Source of the DNA: Linepithema humile | Lineage: Eukaryota > Arthropoda > Insecta > Hymenoptera > Formicidae | DNA: 64,000 nucleotides | Reading direction: 5' to 3' | Assembly: GCF_040581485.1 (NCBI RefSeq) | Contig: NC_090129.1 | Coordinates: 11,481,501 to 11,545,500, forward strand | Shown: piece after piece, positions 1-13,300 of the stretch | Position numbering within the stretch: position 1 is the first letter of the stretch | Layout: every line of letters starts with the position of its first letter | The notes under the pieces: generated by a model | Told to the model about the DNA's origin: nothing | Databases searched by the model: none | Seen by the model: only the letters and a program-made list of their open reading frames with translations | Translations under genes and position numbers: made by a program

Positions 1-501
1 AACAAAATTTTGTTTACTATCTATAGTATTATCTATAGTATTATTTTCTATCTATTTCTCTAATCTATTTCTCTTTTTATCTAAAATAATTTCTGTTATA
101 AAGAATATTCTATCAAAACTTTTAAAATCTATTAAGACTTCCAAAATTGTACATCTTCGAATAATATTCGAAATGTTTTGAAACAGAGCAATGACTAAAT
201 TGATTGAAAACTTGCAAGAGATGTGATTGAATACCCATCACTATTTACAACACTTTTTTTGCTCGTTGTTGACCTTATTTGTTTTATATTGCTTTGCATA
301 ATACAAGCTTATTACTTTTACTTATTTTTATATTATTCTATGTTAGAATGTAACCCAAAATTAACTTTTCTAATTTTCAACAATTGTAGCTAATTGTTGA
401 TCGTTTGTTGGTTATTGTTGGTCTAATTTTGACGTTTGTTGATTATTAATTTAACCTATTAAATTCAAGACGACAGATCCAACATGGCGGACAGAATAAG
501 A
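1..501. other. AT-rich intergenic DNA, no gene seen
   Basis: No convincing reading frame. The only structure is a dispersed repeat at about 357-455, whose inverted copy is at about 9808-9906. Confidence 0.6.
357..455 (+). repeat. Dispersed repeat, inverted copy 9.4 kb away
   Basis: About 99 bases match the reverse complement of 9808-9906 with few differences. A shorter related piece lies at 2929-3016. The shared core contains ACAATTGTAGCTAATTGTTG. The copies may be ends of one large old element or simply three copies of a MITE-like repeat; no transposase joins them. Confidence 0.6.
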
Positions 502-833
502 ATTTTGAGAATTTTTGTCCTCCATGTTGGATTCGCCATTTTGAATTCGGGAAATCTGATAAGAGATTTGTAATCAGCGACCCAAAAAACTCCTATATAC
601 AAATTTGTATAAAAATTAAACTATTTTGAGAATTTTCGTCCGCTATCTTGAATTCGGGAAATCTGATAACAGATTCGTAATCAGCGATCCAAAAAAACCC
701 TATATACAAATTTTTATAAAAATTGAACAATTTTGAGAATTTTCGTCTGCCATGTTGGATCCGCCATCTTGAATTTGGAAAATCTGATAAGAGATTTGTA
801 ATCAGCGACCCAAAAAACCTCAGTAGACCCATT
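502..833 (+). repeat. Three-unit tandem repeat, about 105-121 bp
   Basis: Units start near 502, 623 and 729. Each contains 'ttttgagaattttcgtc', 'gggaaatctgataa' and 'gtaatcagcga'. The first unit carries about 12 extra bases. Short reading frames across it are by-products of the repeat. Confidence 0.8.
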
Positions 834-1798
834 TTCATTGGGAATTCATCAAAAGAAATTGTTGTGCTCGAAATAATCGAAAAAAGCGTAACATTAATGG
901 CTTTGGACCGCCATATTGGACGTCGCCTTTAATTTCAAAATACTCATCTATACATTTTGAAGCTTAGGGTCCATGGACGCAAGATTTTCACTTTCCAGAG
1001 ATATCCTCATCCGATTTCGATGTGAAAATATCGATTGAAAAAAATGTTGGAGTGAAAAAATCGGGTTTTTTTTTTAAATAAACAAACATAACTTTTTCGG
1101 ATCGCATTTTGAAAAAATTCTGAAGACAGATTTTGAAAGTTCGATAAATTTTACGTCAGAAATAATTGTTTTAGAATTTTTTCCGGACCGGTTTAGTAGA
1201 AAAAACAGCCGCTGAAAAAAGCCACGAAAAAACGTCCGTTTGGGCTTTAATGAGTTAATTGTTATCAACAAAATGAATATCAGTGTGAACCCAGATGGTA
1301 AATCGTGGAGAAACTGAAACTCCATATTCACTCCATAACGTGGAGAACAATATAATTTCTCAATTTTTAATCAAATATAAACCCATGAAAAGTAAAATCA
1401 TACTAATTCTCAATTATTAACCAATAAATGGGATCTAAAATCTCAATTGTCATTGATTCATTATTGGGCTTTAAAGCGGACATAGCTAGAACAATTATTG
1501 CTTCATAGCATAAAGAAATTTGTTTCTCCAATATATATCAATTATTATACTTGTGAAATTGTCAATTCTACATCAATTATGAACCTTTTAAATCCAAAAA
1601 TAATTTCTCTATATTTACTCAATAACAGCTCAATTGTATTGAATATGTGCACGCAACGGCATCTTGAATCGTGATTGGTTCGTTCTATAAGTAATAGTTC
1701 AAGCGCATATTCATTAGTTACAGCACTTATATCTGCCTTTTCATTGGCTCATGCATGTTTGGCTGATGCAACATCGACACTTAAGCCGAGAGCACAAG
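834..1798. other. Intergenic stretch, no gene seen
   Basis: No coding signal on either strand. A short match to the 2929-3016 repeat lies near 1255-1305. Confidence 0.5.
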
Positions 1799-1924
1799 CT
1801 TTTACATAAAGCATAACGCATAAGCATAAGGAAATTGATTGGTCTATATATAAGCATAAGCAAATGCATAAGGAAATGGACCAATCAATTTCCTTATGCT
1901 TATGCGTTATGCTTTATGCAAAAG
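1799..1924. repeat. Palindromic MITE / long hairpin
   Basis: Two arms of about 46 bases, 1799-1844 and 1879-1924, are near-perfect reverse complements containing GCATAACGCATAAGCATAAG. The loop holds a third partial copy of the motif. This is typical of a foldback MITE; no target duplication could be fixed. Confidence 0.8.
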
Positions 1925-4031
1925 TCTATGCTCCGGCCATTACGAGCAGTGTGCCGGCAGACATTATGGAGACAAAAGTTCGCGAGTTTGTACCGTTCGT
2001 ACCGTACGTTATTGTAACGTAGGATTTCGAGTTTCGGATATTTAACAATTGTGATTATTGTAGACCTTACGCTTCTGCAATTATTAAGCGTGGTCTCATT
2101 TATTGTACGTTATTATATAAGTATATAATTATTTCTAATTTATTTAAAAATATTCGTTGTAATTTTACCCGAGACGGGGAAGAACAGAGCAAATAAATTT
2201 AAGATGTAATTATTTGGGTTATCATAATTTTTATTAGATAATTAATAGAAAGCAAATATATAATTTAAAAAAATTAATTTCTTGATTTAATTGTTTCATA
2301 ATTCATACAAAATTGAGAATTGATCAGTCACATTGCATTGATCCATTATGGAGCTATACTTGATTTAACGATTCTAACATAAAAATATTAAATTTTATTA
2401 ATGTAGAATTGGGTAAAAATTGAGAAATTTTTTTTCTATTTGGAATTGATCTAAAATTGCTCTGTTTACAGACATAGCTAGACCAATATTTTGCATAGCT
2501 AGACTAGGATAAAATTTTGCAAAGGAAAAAATCGTCTCAGAATTCACTCAAGAATATGGCATTGCAAGGACATCAGGTTCTTTTGAATCATTTTGATATT
2601 GTTTTGCATGAAAATGATTATCTTCAAATCTCCATAACTCAATGAAAAATGATCGTACAAAAATAAAATAATATTATTTTGTAGGTAAAAGATAGCGGTA
2701 CAGGTGGCGTAAGTAAAATCTTAAAAAAAAATTATCTTCAACGCAACAATGTGTTAAATATGATCAAAATCGACGTTTTTGCTTATATTTAACACTTATT
2801 TTATCCCATTTTTCATGGTAATGTGACGTGATAGGCAAATTCTGAATGCGGAATCGTTTTCAGCGATCAAAAATACGTCGGAAACCGTTGGTTTTGTTCG
2901 TAGGCCGAAATCGTGTTGAACTGTGTTATTGTTGGCTTAATTTTGACGTTTGTTGATTGTTAATTTAATTTTTATTAACAAAATAAATATCACTGTAAAG
3001 TTAGCCTACCTAATAGGAATTTTTAATTTTTTACAATTTAAAAAAAAAATAATTTTTTTCAACATGCTGCTGCATACTTTTTCTTAAAAACAACTATGCA
3101 TTTTCTTTATACAAATCGATTTGTCTCATTATTCTGTGCATAAAAAAATTACGGTAACATTATCGAAAACTAAATATTTTACGAGATATTTTGTATTTTA
3201 TATCAAAATATATCAGATTAAGATATAAAATATTTTGTAAACCGTTCCATTGTTGCTTATTTTACCCTAATAACTTTTTATGTAGAATGTTACAAGGAAT
3301 CTATTTACATAAAACAATTAGGGTAGTTCCATATGAAACTATTAAATTGCCTTCTAAATCTGCGAAATGTCTTTTTCTCGAAAAATTTCGCTCTATTTAT
3401 TTTATTTTCCCTTTGAAATCCTGCAACTTTTGTCTGAAACATTTTTTTCTAAAATCACATTTTTTCCAAATATTTATCTGTCAAAATTAAAATGTAACAA
3501 TTCAATTGTAACAAGTTGTGTATTATACAGGGTGTTCTTCGAATCGGTCGACACGGTTTTTGAGATACTTCTGATAGATTGACAACAAAATGTTTCTAAC
3601 AAAGGTTTGTTGGTTTCTAATAAAGAAAAATTTCTGCAAGAAAAATTTCAAAATTGTTCCTTTTTTAACAAAAAATCAAAGTCAAATTATTAAAAAAAAA
3701 ATAAAACTATACATTTTTCTTTCCATATTCTTGTAGTACATAAAAAGACGAATTCATCTATATAGCATTATGTATCATTTTGATTATTCGATCTCAAGAT
3801 AATTCAATTAAAGAATCAAATATGTAGTATAGGCTCGCAGTAATAAAATATCAATGCTGTGATAAAGGGGATATCGAGCCAATGCCAGTTGTAATTACTT
3901 TGTATAATCTTCTATATTTAATCTTTTTACAAACTTTTTCAGTCTGCATCTGACCATCTTCAGTGAAAAATGAAATATAACGTATTTCTCGTCCAATACA
4001 AAAAAATATGGTTGAGGTCAATACTAAAAAT
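1925..4031. other. Intergenic stretch, no gene seen
   Basis: AT-rich DNA without a supported gene. It includes a copy of the dispersed repeat at about 2929-3016 that matches part of 9757-9850 in inverse orientation. Confidence 0.5.
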
Positions 4032-4604
4032 TTTTATACACTGAGAAAAATGGTTTTATTATATTGATAAAACGCTTCTAGTTGAGCGTACTTTTGTTAA
4101 ACGAAACAGAATTTCTGGTTATCGTAACAAAATTTTACATTTTCTAACTACACTGTTTGGTTAACTTTACTATAAAAATCTGATTAAGTGTTTTCTTGTT
4201 GGATCTACAAAACTTTTTGTTATATTTACATAAATCGCAGTGCTCTGCAATATTTTCATCATTTACTGAACGATTGATCAACTGTTCGCCGCATTCATTT
4301 GTTACACTGCTACTGCGCCTTCGCTACTAGTGGCGCCGTAGTAGTATAACAAAAGCAGTCGGAGCAGTCTCAACTGATCTCGCTGAAAGTTTACGTCGCG
4401 TCGTGGAATCCATTACGGAATATTAGTTATCCAAAAAGTTTTATGATCATGTGGTGTTTGTTTTTTTAATGAAATATATGTATACCAGTGATGCGATGTT
4501 TCCTACCGAACTCCCGGCTTCCGAGCCCCACGCAAGCGAGAAGCGCATACATGTTCTCGCTAGAAATGGGTTGAATCTGTTATTTTTAAATAAGTTACGA
4601 CTGT

Positions 4605-4760
4605 TAAGGTGCCTTTTCACGCTGACGCTCGACGCTTAATTTCAGTGTTAGAAAACATCATGTGATCAAAAACTACTGCAACGGTTGGTTATTTTTAGTC
4701 ACGTGATGCCTTCTAACTCTAAAATTGAGCGTCGAACTTCAGCGTGAAAAGGTACCTTTA
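4605..4760. repeat. MITE inside the hAT 5' region
   Basis: Inverted arms of about 30 bases: the left contains GGTGCCTTTTCACGCTGACG, the right AGCGTGAAAAGGTACC. Total about 156 bp, with no coding capacity. Confidence 0.75.
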
Positions 4761-4804
4761 TTGCTATTTTCAAATAACAGATTAAAATAACAGATAATGG
4801 TTGC

Positions 4805-4891
4805 GTTCCGTAAAGCGCATATGTGTGCATGTATCCATAATATACGTTACGTTTACTATAGATACATACACGCATATGCGCTTTACGGAAC
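4805..4891. repeat. Short palindromic repeat
   Basis: Arms 4805-4835 and 4861-4891 are reverse complements, starting GTTCCGTAAAGCGCATATG, with a loop of about 25 bases. Likely a second foldback MITE in the same hAT. Confidence 0.75.
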
Positions 4892-5837
4892 AGTCAATTA
4901 TGACTGCTTCGGTGGCCGGTGCGGTGCATCGCTCATCCACTCATCGCATCACTTGCACGTGCACCTTCGCAGTCTCCAACTCCTCGGCACTAGTGTCTCT
5001 AGAATATTTTAAGGACACGACTCGGCACTGCCTTGCACCGCTCGAGCGGTGACTTGACGCAAAAACAAAAACGGAACAATTTTTGAATTTTATGATTTTT
5101 TATGGGACATTAAATCGCATCTAGATATATAGAGATATCTCCATTTTTATAGAGGCACAACTCAAATATTTAGTGTTTTACCTATATAAATATTTGCATT
5201 TTTAAGCTCTACTTAATAGATACAGAACTGAACAGTAATTATATTATAACAGTTTCAAAAAAATGATTAAATTTAAATAATTACGCTATTTTGTATACAA
5301 CTTGAAACTTTTAAACTTGAATATCTTAAAACTTTGTTTTTTAAGTTGTGCCCCTATAGAAATGGAGATATAATATAGTATATTGTTACGTCCCTGTGGT
5401 GTTTGCTATTTCATTTGTTTTTTTCGCGGCTTATTGCTTCTCTTTTGTTTTAAACGATATACACTGGAAACACATGTTTTTCCTCAATTTTTTCTGTTTC
5501 CTTTCTCTAGAAATACATTTACTACATCCATAAAATGAAAAAAATACTACTGATTGTTTTTTCTCATCCTTAAAAAAGTTTTCATTTAAATATTTAGTAA
5601 ATTTAGTTACTGGACATTCGCAGTTCGCACATGTTCTGTGTGTCAGTATTCTGTTCTTAGCTGTGATCACATTGTTTTTATATTAAGAGTTTTGCGTCGT
5701 TATTTGAGAATCCCTAGGTAAGTGATTAATATATTTTTTAAACATATTTCGTATCTACACATTTCATTTTGATTCCATTTATAATAATCGAGATAATAAT
5801 ACATAATTATTATTGATTTTAGGTACTTTAATAAAAA

Positions 5838-7048
5838 ATGGTTTTAAAAGGTCGCAAGACTTCAATTATATGGAATTTTTTTACAGTGAAAAATGACATA
5901 TACGCCAGCTACAATTTTTGCAAACAGAACCTAAGTTATGAATCTTCCATATCAAACTTAAAACAGCACATAAAAAACAAGCATCCATTTACTAAAATTA
6001 GGGATACAGTAGCATCAGCGAAATTACGACACCGACGAGTCAACGACTTCAGCGGCGTCTTCCGCTTCTTCAGCATCACTATCTGAACACTGCGATCAAC
6101 ACCAGTTCCTACCTAATGAAAATGACGATCAACAACAACCAGGTACAACAGTAAATTTACCTGCTTCAACAAACTTCTGGAAACAAAAAAAAACGCACTT
6201 CAGAGTACTTTAAGTGCCATTCCAAAAAAAATAGGATTCACCAAAAAAAGAACAACTTGACGACTAACTCTTAAAATTAATTACGAAAGATTTTTAACCA
6301 TTTTCGATTGTTGAGGATATCGGATTTAGAGAATTTTCTGAAACTCTAAATCCGTCATACACACTTCCAAGTAGAAAAACTTTAGCAAACATTCTTTTAC
6401 CAGCAAAATTTTTGAAAGTTTAAAATTCTACAAAAGACTTAGTAAAAGATTGTGCTTCTGCGACTATCACCACCGATTGTTGGACTTCAATTAATAATGA
6501 AGGCTTTATTGCTGTAACCGCGCATTTCATTGACAATAAATTTAATATTTATTCCGTCTTATTAGAAGTAAGTTCGTATAGTGATTCTCACATAAGTATC
6601 AATCTGACAAATGAGCTGAAACGAAATAATCTCCGAATGGAATTCGGAAAAGAAAACTTTACTTGCGGTAAGTGACAATGCGACTAATATAAAAAAAGCT
6701 ATAATTGATGAGCTCAAGTAGCGCCATTGGGGCTGCTTAGCACACACACTTGACCTCACAGTGCAAGATGCATTAATGGAGGTAAATTTGATTTTGGACA
6801 AAATTAAAATTTTAATTTTGCACTTTAAAAGAAGTACCTCTGCGCAAAATAAATTAGATTTCTACCAGAAACAATATAATCGACCTGTTAAAAAGTTAAA
6901 ACAGGCTGTGGCTACAAGGTGGAACTCTGTTTATTATATGCTTGATCGTCTTTATGAGGTGAAAGAAGAAGTTCGAGCGACTTTGGCGGCATTGGGCAAA
7001 GGTCGCTCACGTCGCAGTATATTTCTTCATTACCTACGTCTGTTATAA
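5838..7048 (+). pseudogene. hAT transposase, BED zinc finger type, broken
   Basis: Would cut and paste the surrounding hAT element. The start (5838) opens a BED-like finger: an aromatic/basic segment, FCKQN, then LKQHIKNKH; one zinc-binding cysteine seems lost (SYNFC). Further on, split over frames, are TTDCWTS (near 6470, probable first catalytic Asp), AVSDNATN (near 6670, probable second), CLAHTLDL and ATRWNSVYYML, all hAT landmarks. Stops fall near 6422 and 6718 and the frame shifts several times. No C-terminal hAT dimerisation region follows 7048. It is inactive. Family ZBED-like is inference; hAT membership is firm. Confidence 0.8.
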
Positions 7049-7832
7049 TATTATTTTCATTTTCAATATCTACTACATGTACCATTACTATATTATTACT
7101 ATTATAATTGTTATATTATTATAACATATTTATATTCAAGAATGTTATTACATTTTTTTATATCATTGACCTAATTTTAAAATCTCGAAAGTCCATTTTA
7201 GATATTTTTACAGTTTTGGATTTTTTTAAAAATTATTTTATTTTATAAAGGTAATAATTTTGCAAACAATTATAATTTTTGAACTTAAGTTTTAAAATTA
7301 GGCATTAATTACTTTTTATTATTATTTACTTGTTCTTTTAATATTACATTTTTTATATACTTTTTATTATTTACATGTTTTTTTCAAAATAAATTGTTCT
7401 TACTTTTTTTGTCAACTTTTATTCATCTAATCTTAATGCATATTCCAAATATTCAATCTATACTGCAACAAAACTCCCTACAATTATTGCACGCGCGCGC
7501 TGCCAGTGCTGCCGTGCTGCTATTTGAGTTGTTACTGCTAAACTGCTTTTAGAGAAGAGAAGAGAGAAGCAGAGAATAGCAGAGAATACCAGAGAATACA
7601 GGTCGCTGTTATAGTGTTATACTGTTATTGACTGTTATTGGTTAGATTGACTCGTTTATGATTGTTTTGTGAGATACGCTGCTATTCTGTTCTAGGATTG
7701 TTCATTGTGGGCTGCTGACGCTGCTGTTATTTTTAACCTGTTATTTATTTTGATGAATAGCAACCTATTACTGTTATTTTAAAATAACAGGTGAAAGATA
7801 ACAGGTTGTTAAATAACAACACATCATTAATT
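7049..7832. other. hAT 3' region, no gene seen
   Basis: AT-rich tail of the hAT element. Around 7550-7610 there is a degenerate run of 'agagaa/cagagaat' units, and around 7740-7810 an inverted pair based on 'aaataacaggt'. No reading frame is supported. Confidence 0.5.
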
Positions 7833-8103
7833 CTTGCTTGCATGGGGCTCGGGAGCCGGGAGCCCGGTAGGAAACATCGTATCACTGAATATACTTGAAA
7901 TCAAAATATATTGTTATTATTTTTAAAAAACCACACCTATTTGAATTCGTTTTTTAACTATAAAGTTGTGTTGTAGGATGGAATTCAACAGAATCCTCTG
8001 GTAATTCCAACAAAAAATTTGTTTTGTTTTTGAACAAACGGACTAGTAGAATCAACCAGAATTTTTTATAATACAACAAAACTTTTTTTCCAGTGTATAA
8101 AAG

Positions 8104-8928
8104 TTCTTATTACTACACGTCCATAAGTAAAAAATAAAACAAAATAAAATGAATTGTACTGCTTATCTCTGAGACCGTAATTATTGTAACTAGATGTTAA
8201 TAGTTAGCAAGACAACGGACGACTGTGAGGGAAAATTCGAGTGGCTAAAAAATGAGTGAAGCAAGGAACTAAAGGAAACAAGGGAAGGGGGGGGAAGAGG
8301 CAAAGAACAAGTAGAGAGTGGGTGAGAAACAAAATTATAACGAAGGAAAAAGGTTGAGGATAGGAATATAGGCATCTGAGAGAAATTCTGTATCACTGTG
8401 TTTATTTAATCTAAAATTTTGTCGTTTGATATTCACCATTTCGAAAGTCAATCTCTTATAGTATGACCGTTCTTCGTCTAAAATCTTGACATTAAGGGAA
8501 GAGATACATGTAGAAGATCAAAAAAATCGATTTTCTGGAAATAGTCGGAATCGATAGCAAAACTATCCAAGAATATTTCCTAAAAAATTCAGGTCGATAT
8601 AAAAAGTATTTTTGAAGATACAGCTTGTTGACGATCAAGCGCGCGGGACTACTCATAACGTGTTTTGCAGCGCGCTACCTGACCCGTCTTTCGACACGTT
8701 CGAACAAGATTATACGGGTCGGCAGTTGCTTTTCCCTGCTAAAGGGATCATTGTATTCGCATTTCAGTATCTGTGTACGTGTTTCTTTGTGTATATGTAG
8801 TGTATATTAGAGTGTGTATATTAGAGTTGTGTGAGCAGCTATTTAAATATTTTCGACTACGGTCAGTCGAGCATTACGGTCAGTCGAGCTGTACTTGTTG
8901 ACGAATCGATACGCTGCAGAACGGTAAA
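8104..8928. other. Intergenic stretch, no gene seen
   Basis: No supported gene. Purine-rich at 8270-8360. Short frames at 8612-8810 overlap each other and lack any recognisable feature. Confidence 0.45.
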
Positions 8929-9141
8929 ATGTCTACGTATCCAAAAGCAAAAGACGGAGAATGTAAACGTGCATCGAGACCGCGGAAAAGAAAGTTTTAT
9001 GGCGAAAAATCGACGAAAGAATACAAAAATACGGTAACGAGTGCCTCTCACAAAAAATTAAGCAGTGAAAAAGTTTTCGATGTACAGATTAACAATTCGC
9101 ACGTGTATAAAATTATAGAATTTGTCCAATCAAACTCGTGA
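8929..9141 (+). CDS. Unrecognised basic N-terminal gene fragment (70 aa)
   Basis: I do not recognise this protein. It starts at an ATG in a good context (aaaATG). It is strongly basic for the first 45 residues (KRASRPRKRKFYGEK), followed by SASHKKLSSEK and a hydrophobic end. Such a Lys/Arg-rich head before 'SAxKKL' recalls N-termini of some insect transposase-like proteins, but the stop at 9141 cuts it short. It is probably a remnant of a transposon gene. Low confidence that it is expressed. Confidence 0.3.
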   Translation: MSTYPKAKDGECKRASRPRKRKFYGEKSTKEYKNTVTSASHKKLSSEKVFDVQINNSHVYKIIEFVQSNS

Positions 9142-9961
9142 TTATGTTCCAATCGATGGCGAGTAATCACGGAGGGAGAGCTGCTTTTTTAATGCCAGAT
9201 TTGTGTTCTTGCAACCTAGTTTTAAGTTATCTTTTAGTTTGCCCCACGTAGGATGCATCGCAATCCCGGCATGAAATTGATAGACAACTCCGTTGTGTGA
9301 CAACTTTTCGAGATTACCCTTGTGATAATACACAACTTGTTACAATTGAAATTAAATAATTAGCAAATAACTCATAAATAAAAGTCAAAAGTATGCTTAA
9401 GGTTGTTATGGTTATAATGTCAAATCAATTCAAGTGTGATATGAGATATACAAATATGTGTAACATATGAATTATTATAGAAAATTGATTATTGAATAGA
9501 ATTTGATATTAAGGAAGCCAATAATAAACAAAAATTAATTATACTGATACCCTCTGACCGCAGCAAATAACATTATTTCCGGCGAGACTAACTTCACGGT
9601 TGACAGTCGTGCTTGCGCAATATGTGCGCTATTAAAAATTATTATTTTGTTATAATTAATAAATAATCCACCAACAATCATTCTAAGAGGCACAATTGGG
9701 ACCAACAATCAATCTTCTATCGACTTGACGCGTAAAAATTAAAAAAAAATTAAAAAACCCTATTAGGTAGGCTAACTTTACACTGATATTTATTTTGTTA
9801 ATAACAATTAAATTAAGAACCAATAAACATCAAAATTAGACCAACAATAACCAATAAACGATCAACAATTAGCTACAATTGTTGAAAGTTAGAAAAGTTA
9901 ATTTTGGTAGGCTAATTTCACATAGGTGGTACAGACGCTATGCTCCGCCATATTGGTTGCG
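9142..9961. other. Intergenic, with dispersed repeat
   Basis: Contains a repeat at about 9757-9925 (its 9808-9906 part is inverse to 357-455). It is bounded by two similar direct motifs, GGTAGGCTAACTTTACA near 9766 and GGTAGGCTAATTTCACA near 9906. No gene. Confidence 0.5.
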
Positions 9962-10217
9962 TTAGGCTTTGCGCACAATAGAGAAAATATTAGGAATAGA
10001 AATAAATATTAAATATTAGGAAGAAGAATTTGGAATTATTTTATTTCAAACAAAGGAACGAAATGTATTAGTTATTTCTATTTCTTAATTTTTAATTCAC
10101 GATACGTTAATATATTCAATTTTCTTGTTCTGAAATAAAATAATTCCAATTTTCTATTCCTAATATTTAATATTTGTTCCTATTCCTAATATTTTCTCTA
10201 TTGTGCACAGAGCCTTA
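9962..10217. repeat. Large foldback MITE (about 256 bp)
   Basis: Arms of about 85 bases are near-perfect reverse complements. The left includes CACAATAGAGAAAATATTAG; the right ends CTATTGTGCACAGAGCCTTAG with small changes. The AT-rich loop is around 10050-10120. Confidence 0.85.
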
Positions 10218-10347
10218 GTGTCACCATATTTCTGACATTAAGGTACAAGACCATAGATAGTGTTCGCATTGTTGTTTCAGATTCTCGGTTGGTAAGCACT
10301 CTGTGAAGAGCACAATTGTCGCTGTGGTAAATAGTAACTTGGACAAT

Positions 10348-13300
10348 ATGAATCGGCAACGATTGGAATAATTATCGTTTACTCAGTTGTTGAATGAGTT
10401 AGCTAAGTATGGCTTAGTTCCGCAGGACTCTCAGTCAAAGTGTATTGACTCACTGTTAACGCATTTTGAAAGGATAATGATCTGTGGATAATGATCTGCT
10501 TTTGCTCGCGGATCTGCTTTTAATATTAACCAGTCATCTGGCATGGACAATACGCAGGTGTCACGCACGCGTCTAACGCAAATCTCGAGTCAAATAAGGT
10601 AGAACAAGCGTCGTCATCAGACGTTTTATTGCAAAGGATACTTGAAATGGTGTTACAACGGTTAGATAGAATGGAGTTGAACCAACAGCTTCTATTTCAG
10701 TCTCTAAATTTAAACTTTAAATGATAAGACAAATAATTCAACTGGTCTGGTTTGAGCTTTGACGAGTGCTGTTCAACTCAACCTCTTCGGTGGACCAGAC
10801 CGCCCAAGAAGTCCTGCCATGCAAAATTCATTTAATGCACAAGCGGTTAAACTTCTGGCTTCGACACTATCTTCTTTTGGTGGTTCAGAAGAAGAAAATG
10901 TGGATTTATGGGTGCGCAAGGTGGAAATAATTTCCAGAATTCACGGGGTAACTGAGGACATAACATTATTTGCTGCCATCAGTAAACTGACTAAAAGGGC
11001 AAGAGACTGGTTTGATTTAGATATCGGCGTGATCAACGACTCGTGGTTATCTTTTAAAGAGGCGGTAACCACTCGCCTTGAGAATTGTATGACGTTCCAA
11101 CAGATAATGTATAAAGTAGAAGGTCGTCGTTGGAATTATCAGAAGGAGACATTTTAAGATTATGCTCTACATAAAATAAAGCTCATGCAGAATTTGGATT
11201 TACCTGAAAAAGAAGCCATTCAGTTTTTGATAACGGGAATTGGGAATATTCCGTTAAGGTATGCTGCAACTGCTTTGAAGCCTACGACGATTGATCAATT
11301 TCTAAAAGAAATGGCCCTAATGACTGGAGTATCGGGAGAGACAAGTAAAAAGCACACTTTCTCTTCTTTTGACAAAGGTCACAAGACAAGTGGTAAGGAA
11401 AATTTAAGTTTATCATAGAAGACGAACTCTTCAAAGAATAACAAGGATTTATTTTGCAGTTACTACAAAAACAAAGGACATACTAAGTCGGACTGTTTCA
11501 AATTGAAACGAAAAGAACAGGCAACGCAGTAGCCGTCTTCGTCATCATTCGTTCCGGTAGCAGCAACGTCAGCTGTTCCGATATCAACAGAAGAGGAGGA
11601 TAAGCAGCCTTCATCGATGGTGGCCTGTGTTCAGCAGGAGAAAAATAGAGATAAGTGACTCTATTGTAGAAGTAAATTCAATTAATGGTATATCTTGTAT
11701 TTTAAGCGCTTTATTGGATACAGGCAGCCCTGTTTCATTTATCCGGCCTTCAATCTTTAGAATCTTTTTTTGATCATAATACGAAGATAGATAAATCATT
11801 AATTAATTATTTCATAGCGTTGAATGACACTGATATTTCAATTATTGATGCTATTAAATCAAAGATTACATTATATTCATTACCGGATAATGAATCAGAG
11901 GTTACTTTACATATTTTTAGTAAGGATACGTGGCCCACTCATTTTATTTTAGGTAAAGACTTCTTTCGCAACAACAAGCTCACTCTTTTGTTCGACCTGT
12001 TTGGGGCAAACTCAGATGATAAGTTACAATTATTAAACGAAGTCGCTTTAGCAGATATAGTTGATCAAGATGATCATAATAATTTAAATATATTACTGTT
12101 TGATGTCAGAACAGATTTCGGCAACAAAATTGATAAGTAATTAGTTGACTTGATCAAAGAAGTAATGAATACTCAGGTTGTTAATGCAAAAGATAACTAT
12201 ACGGTTAAGACTGTTCTAAAGGACGATTCAACGTACGCTTACGCCCCGCGGCGATTCGCTTGGTTTGAGAGACTACAAATAAAGGAGATCATGGACGATC
12301 TTCTCAAACGTGGTATCATTAAGTAATTCATATAGTAATTCACTTTAATGCGCAAGGGTTGTACCAGTAAAAAAAAAAAAACGGATCGCTTCGAGTCTGT
12401 GTCGACTTACGATTATTAAATGATCAGATGATGAAGCAAAAATATTCATTTCCTCTTATTGAGAACTGTCTAGCTCAACTGGGTGATAAAAACGTTTTCT
12501 CTTTGCTGGACTTAAATGATGGGTTCCATTTGATCAAGTTACACCCCGATCATACTAAATATTTCTCGTTCGTTACACCGGACAGACAATTCGAGTATAC
12601 GCGATTACCATTCGGATTCTGTAAAGCACCCGCGAAGTTTTAAAAGCGATTAGTTCAAATTTTGCAACCCCCTTATTCGGAAGGATAAGGTTCACATAGA
12701 TGATATTTTGATTTCGTCGGTAACGATTAAAGAAAATTTAGATACACTAAAAAGAGTATTGTTGTTACTCAAGAATCACCAATTTACGCTTAATTATAAT
12801 AAATGTTGTTTTTTTACGTAATACTGTGAAATATTTAGGTTATGTAATATCCTCTTTAGGGATAACATTAAGCGAGCGTCACGTCGACACAGTCAAGCGT
12901 TTTCCAGTTCCTAAAAAGACAGTAGAAGTGCAAAGATTTCTGGGCCTGACAAATTATTTTAGAAAATTTTTACCAGAGTATGCCAATAAGGCCAAGCCGT
13001 TGCACAACCTTCTTAAAAAGTTCACTGAATTTAATTTCGACAACAAATGTCAACAAACCTTTCAAAATCCGAAAAATGAATTAATTTCATATTCGATTCT
13101 TCGGTTATATAATCCGCTTTTGGAAACGAAAGTACATACAGATGCGAGCGCTGTCACTTTAGCAGCTATCTTTTTACAGAAGCAAACTTCTGGTTCGTGG
13201 ATTCCCATCGCGTACTATATCTGTGAAGTGACAAACAATGCTGAGAGTCGTTATCACTCTTTTAAGCTGGAAATGCTCGCTGTAATAAAAGCAATTGAAA

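Larger units (their letters stand above)
4486..7887 (+). mobile_element. hAT DNA transposon with long terminal inverted repeats
   Basis: Ends begin CAGTGAT and show inverted repeats of about 55 bases: left 4486-4540, right 7833-7887, sharing GATGTTTCCTACCG and a CCCGGCTYCCGAGCCCC block. Inside is a decayed BED-zinc-finger hAT transposase on the plus strand. Flanks (left ATGTATAC, right AATATACT) do not give an exact 8-bp duplication, consistent with age. A short MITE with the same ends lies at 41409-41557. Confidence 0.75.
4032..8103. mobile_element. Outer inverted-repeat DNA element, interrupted by a hAT
   Basis: Left end reads TATACACTGAGAAAAATGG; the right end, reversed, reads TATACACTGGAAAAAAAG. 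Similarity runs on imperfectly for about 50 bases. The hAT at 4486-7887 lies wholly inside, so most of the outer element is insertion. No transposase of its own is visible, which fits a MITE-type element split by the hAT. Superfamily is not assigned. Confidence 0.55.

Noticed and set aside
5394..5404. TGTTACGTCCC as another LTR end
   Set aside because: The following sequence has no LTR similarity, no partner end and no duplication; probably chance within the hAT.
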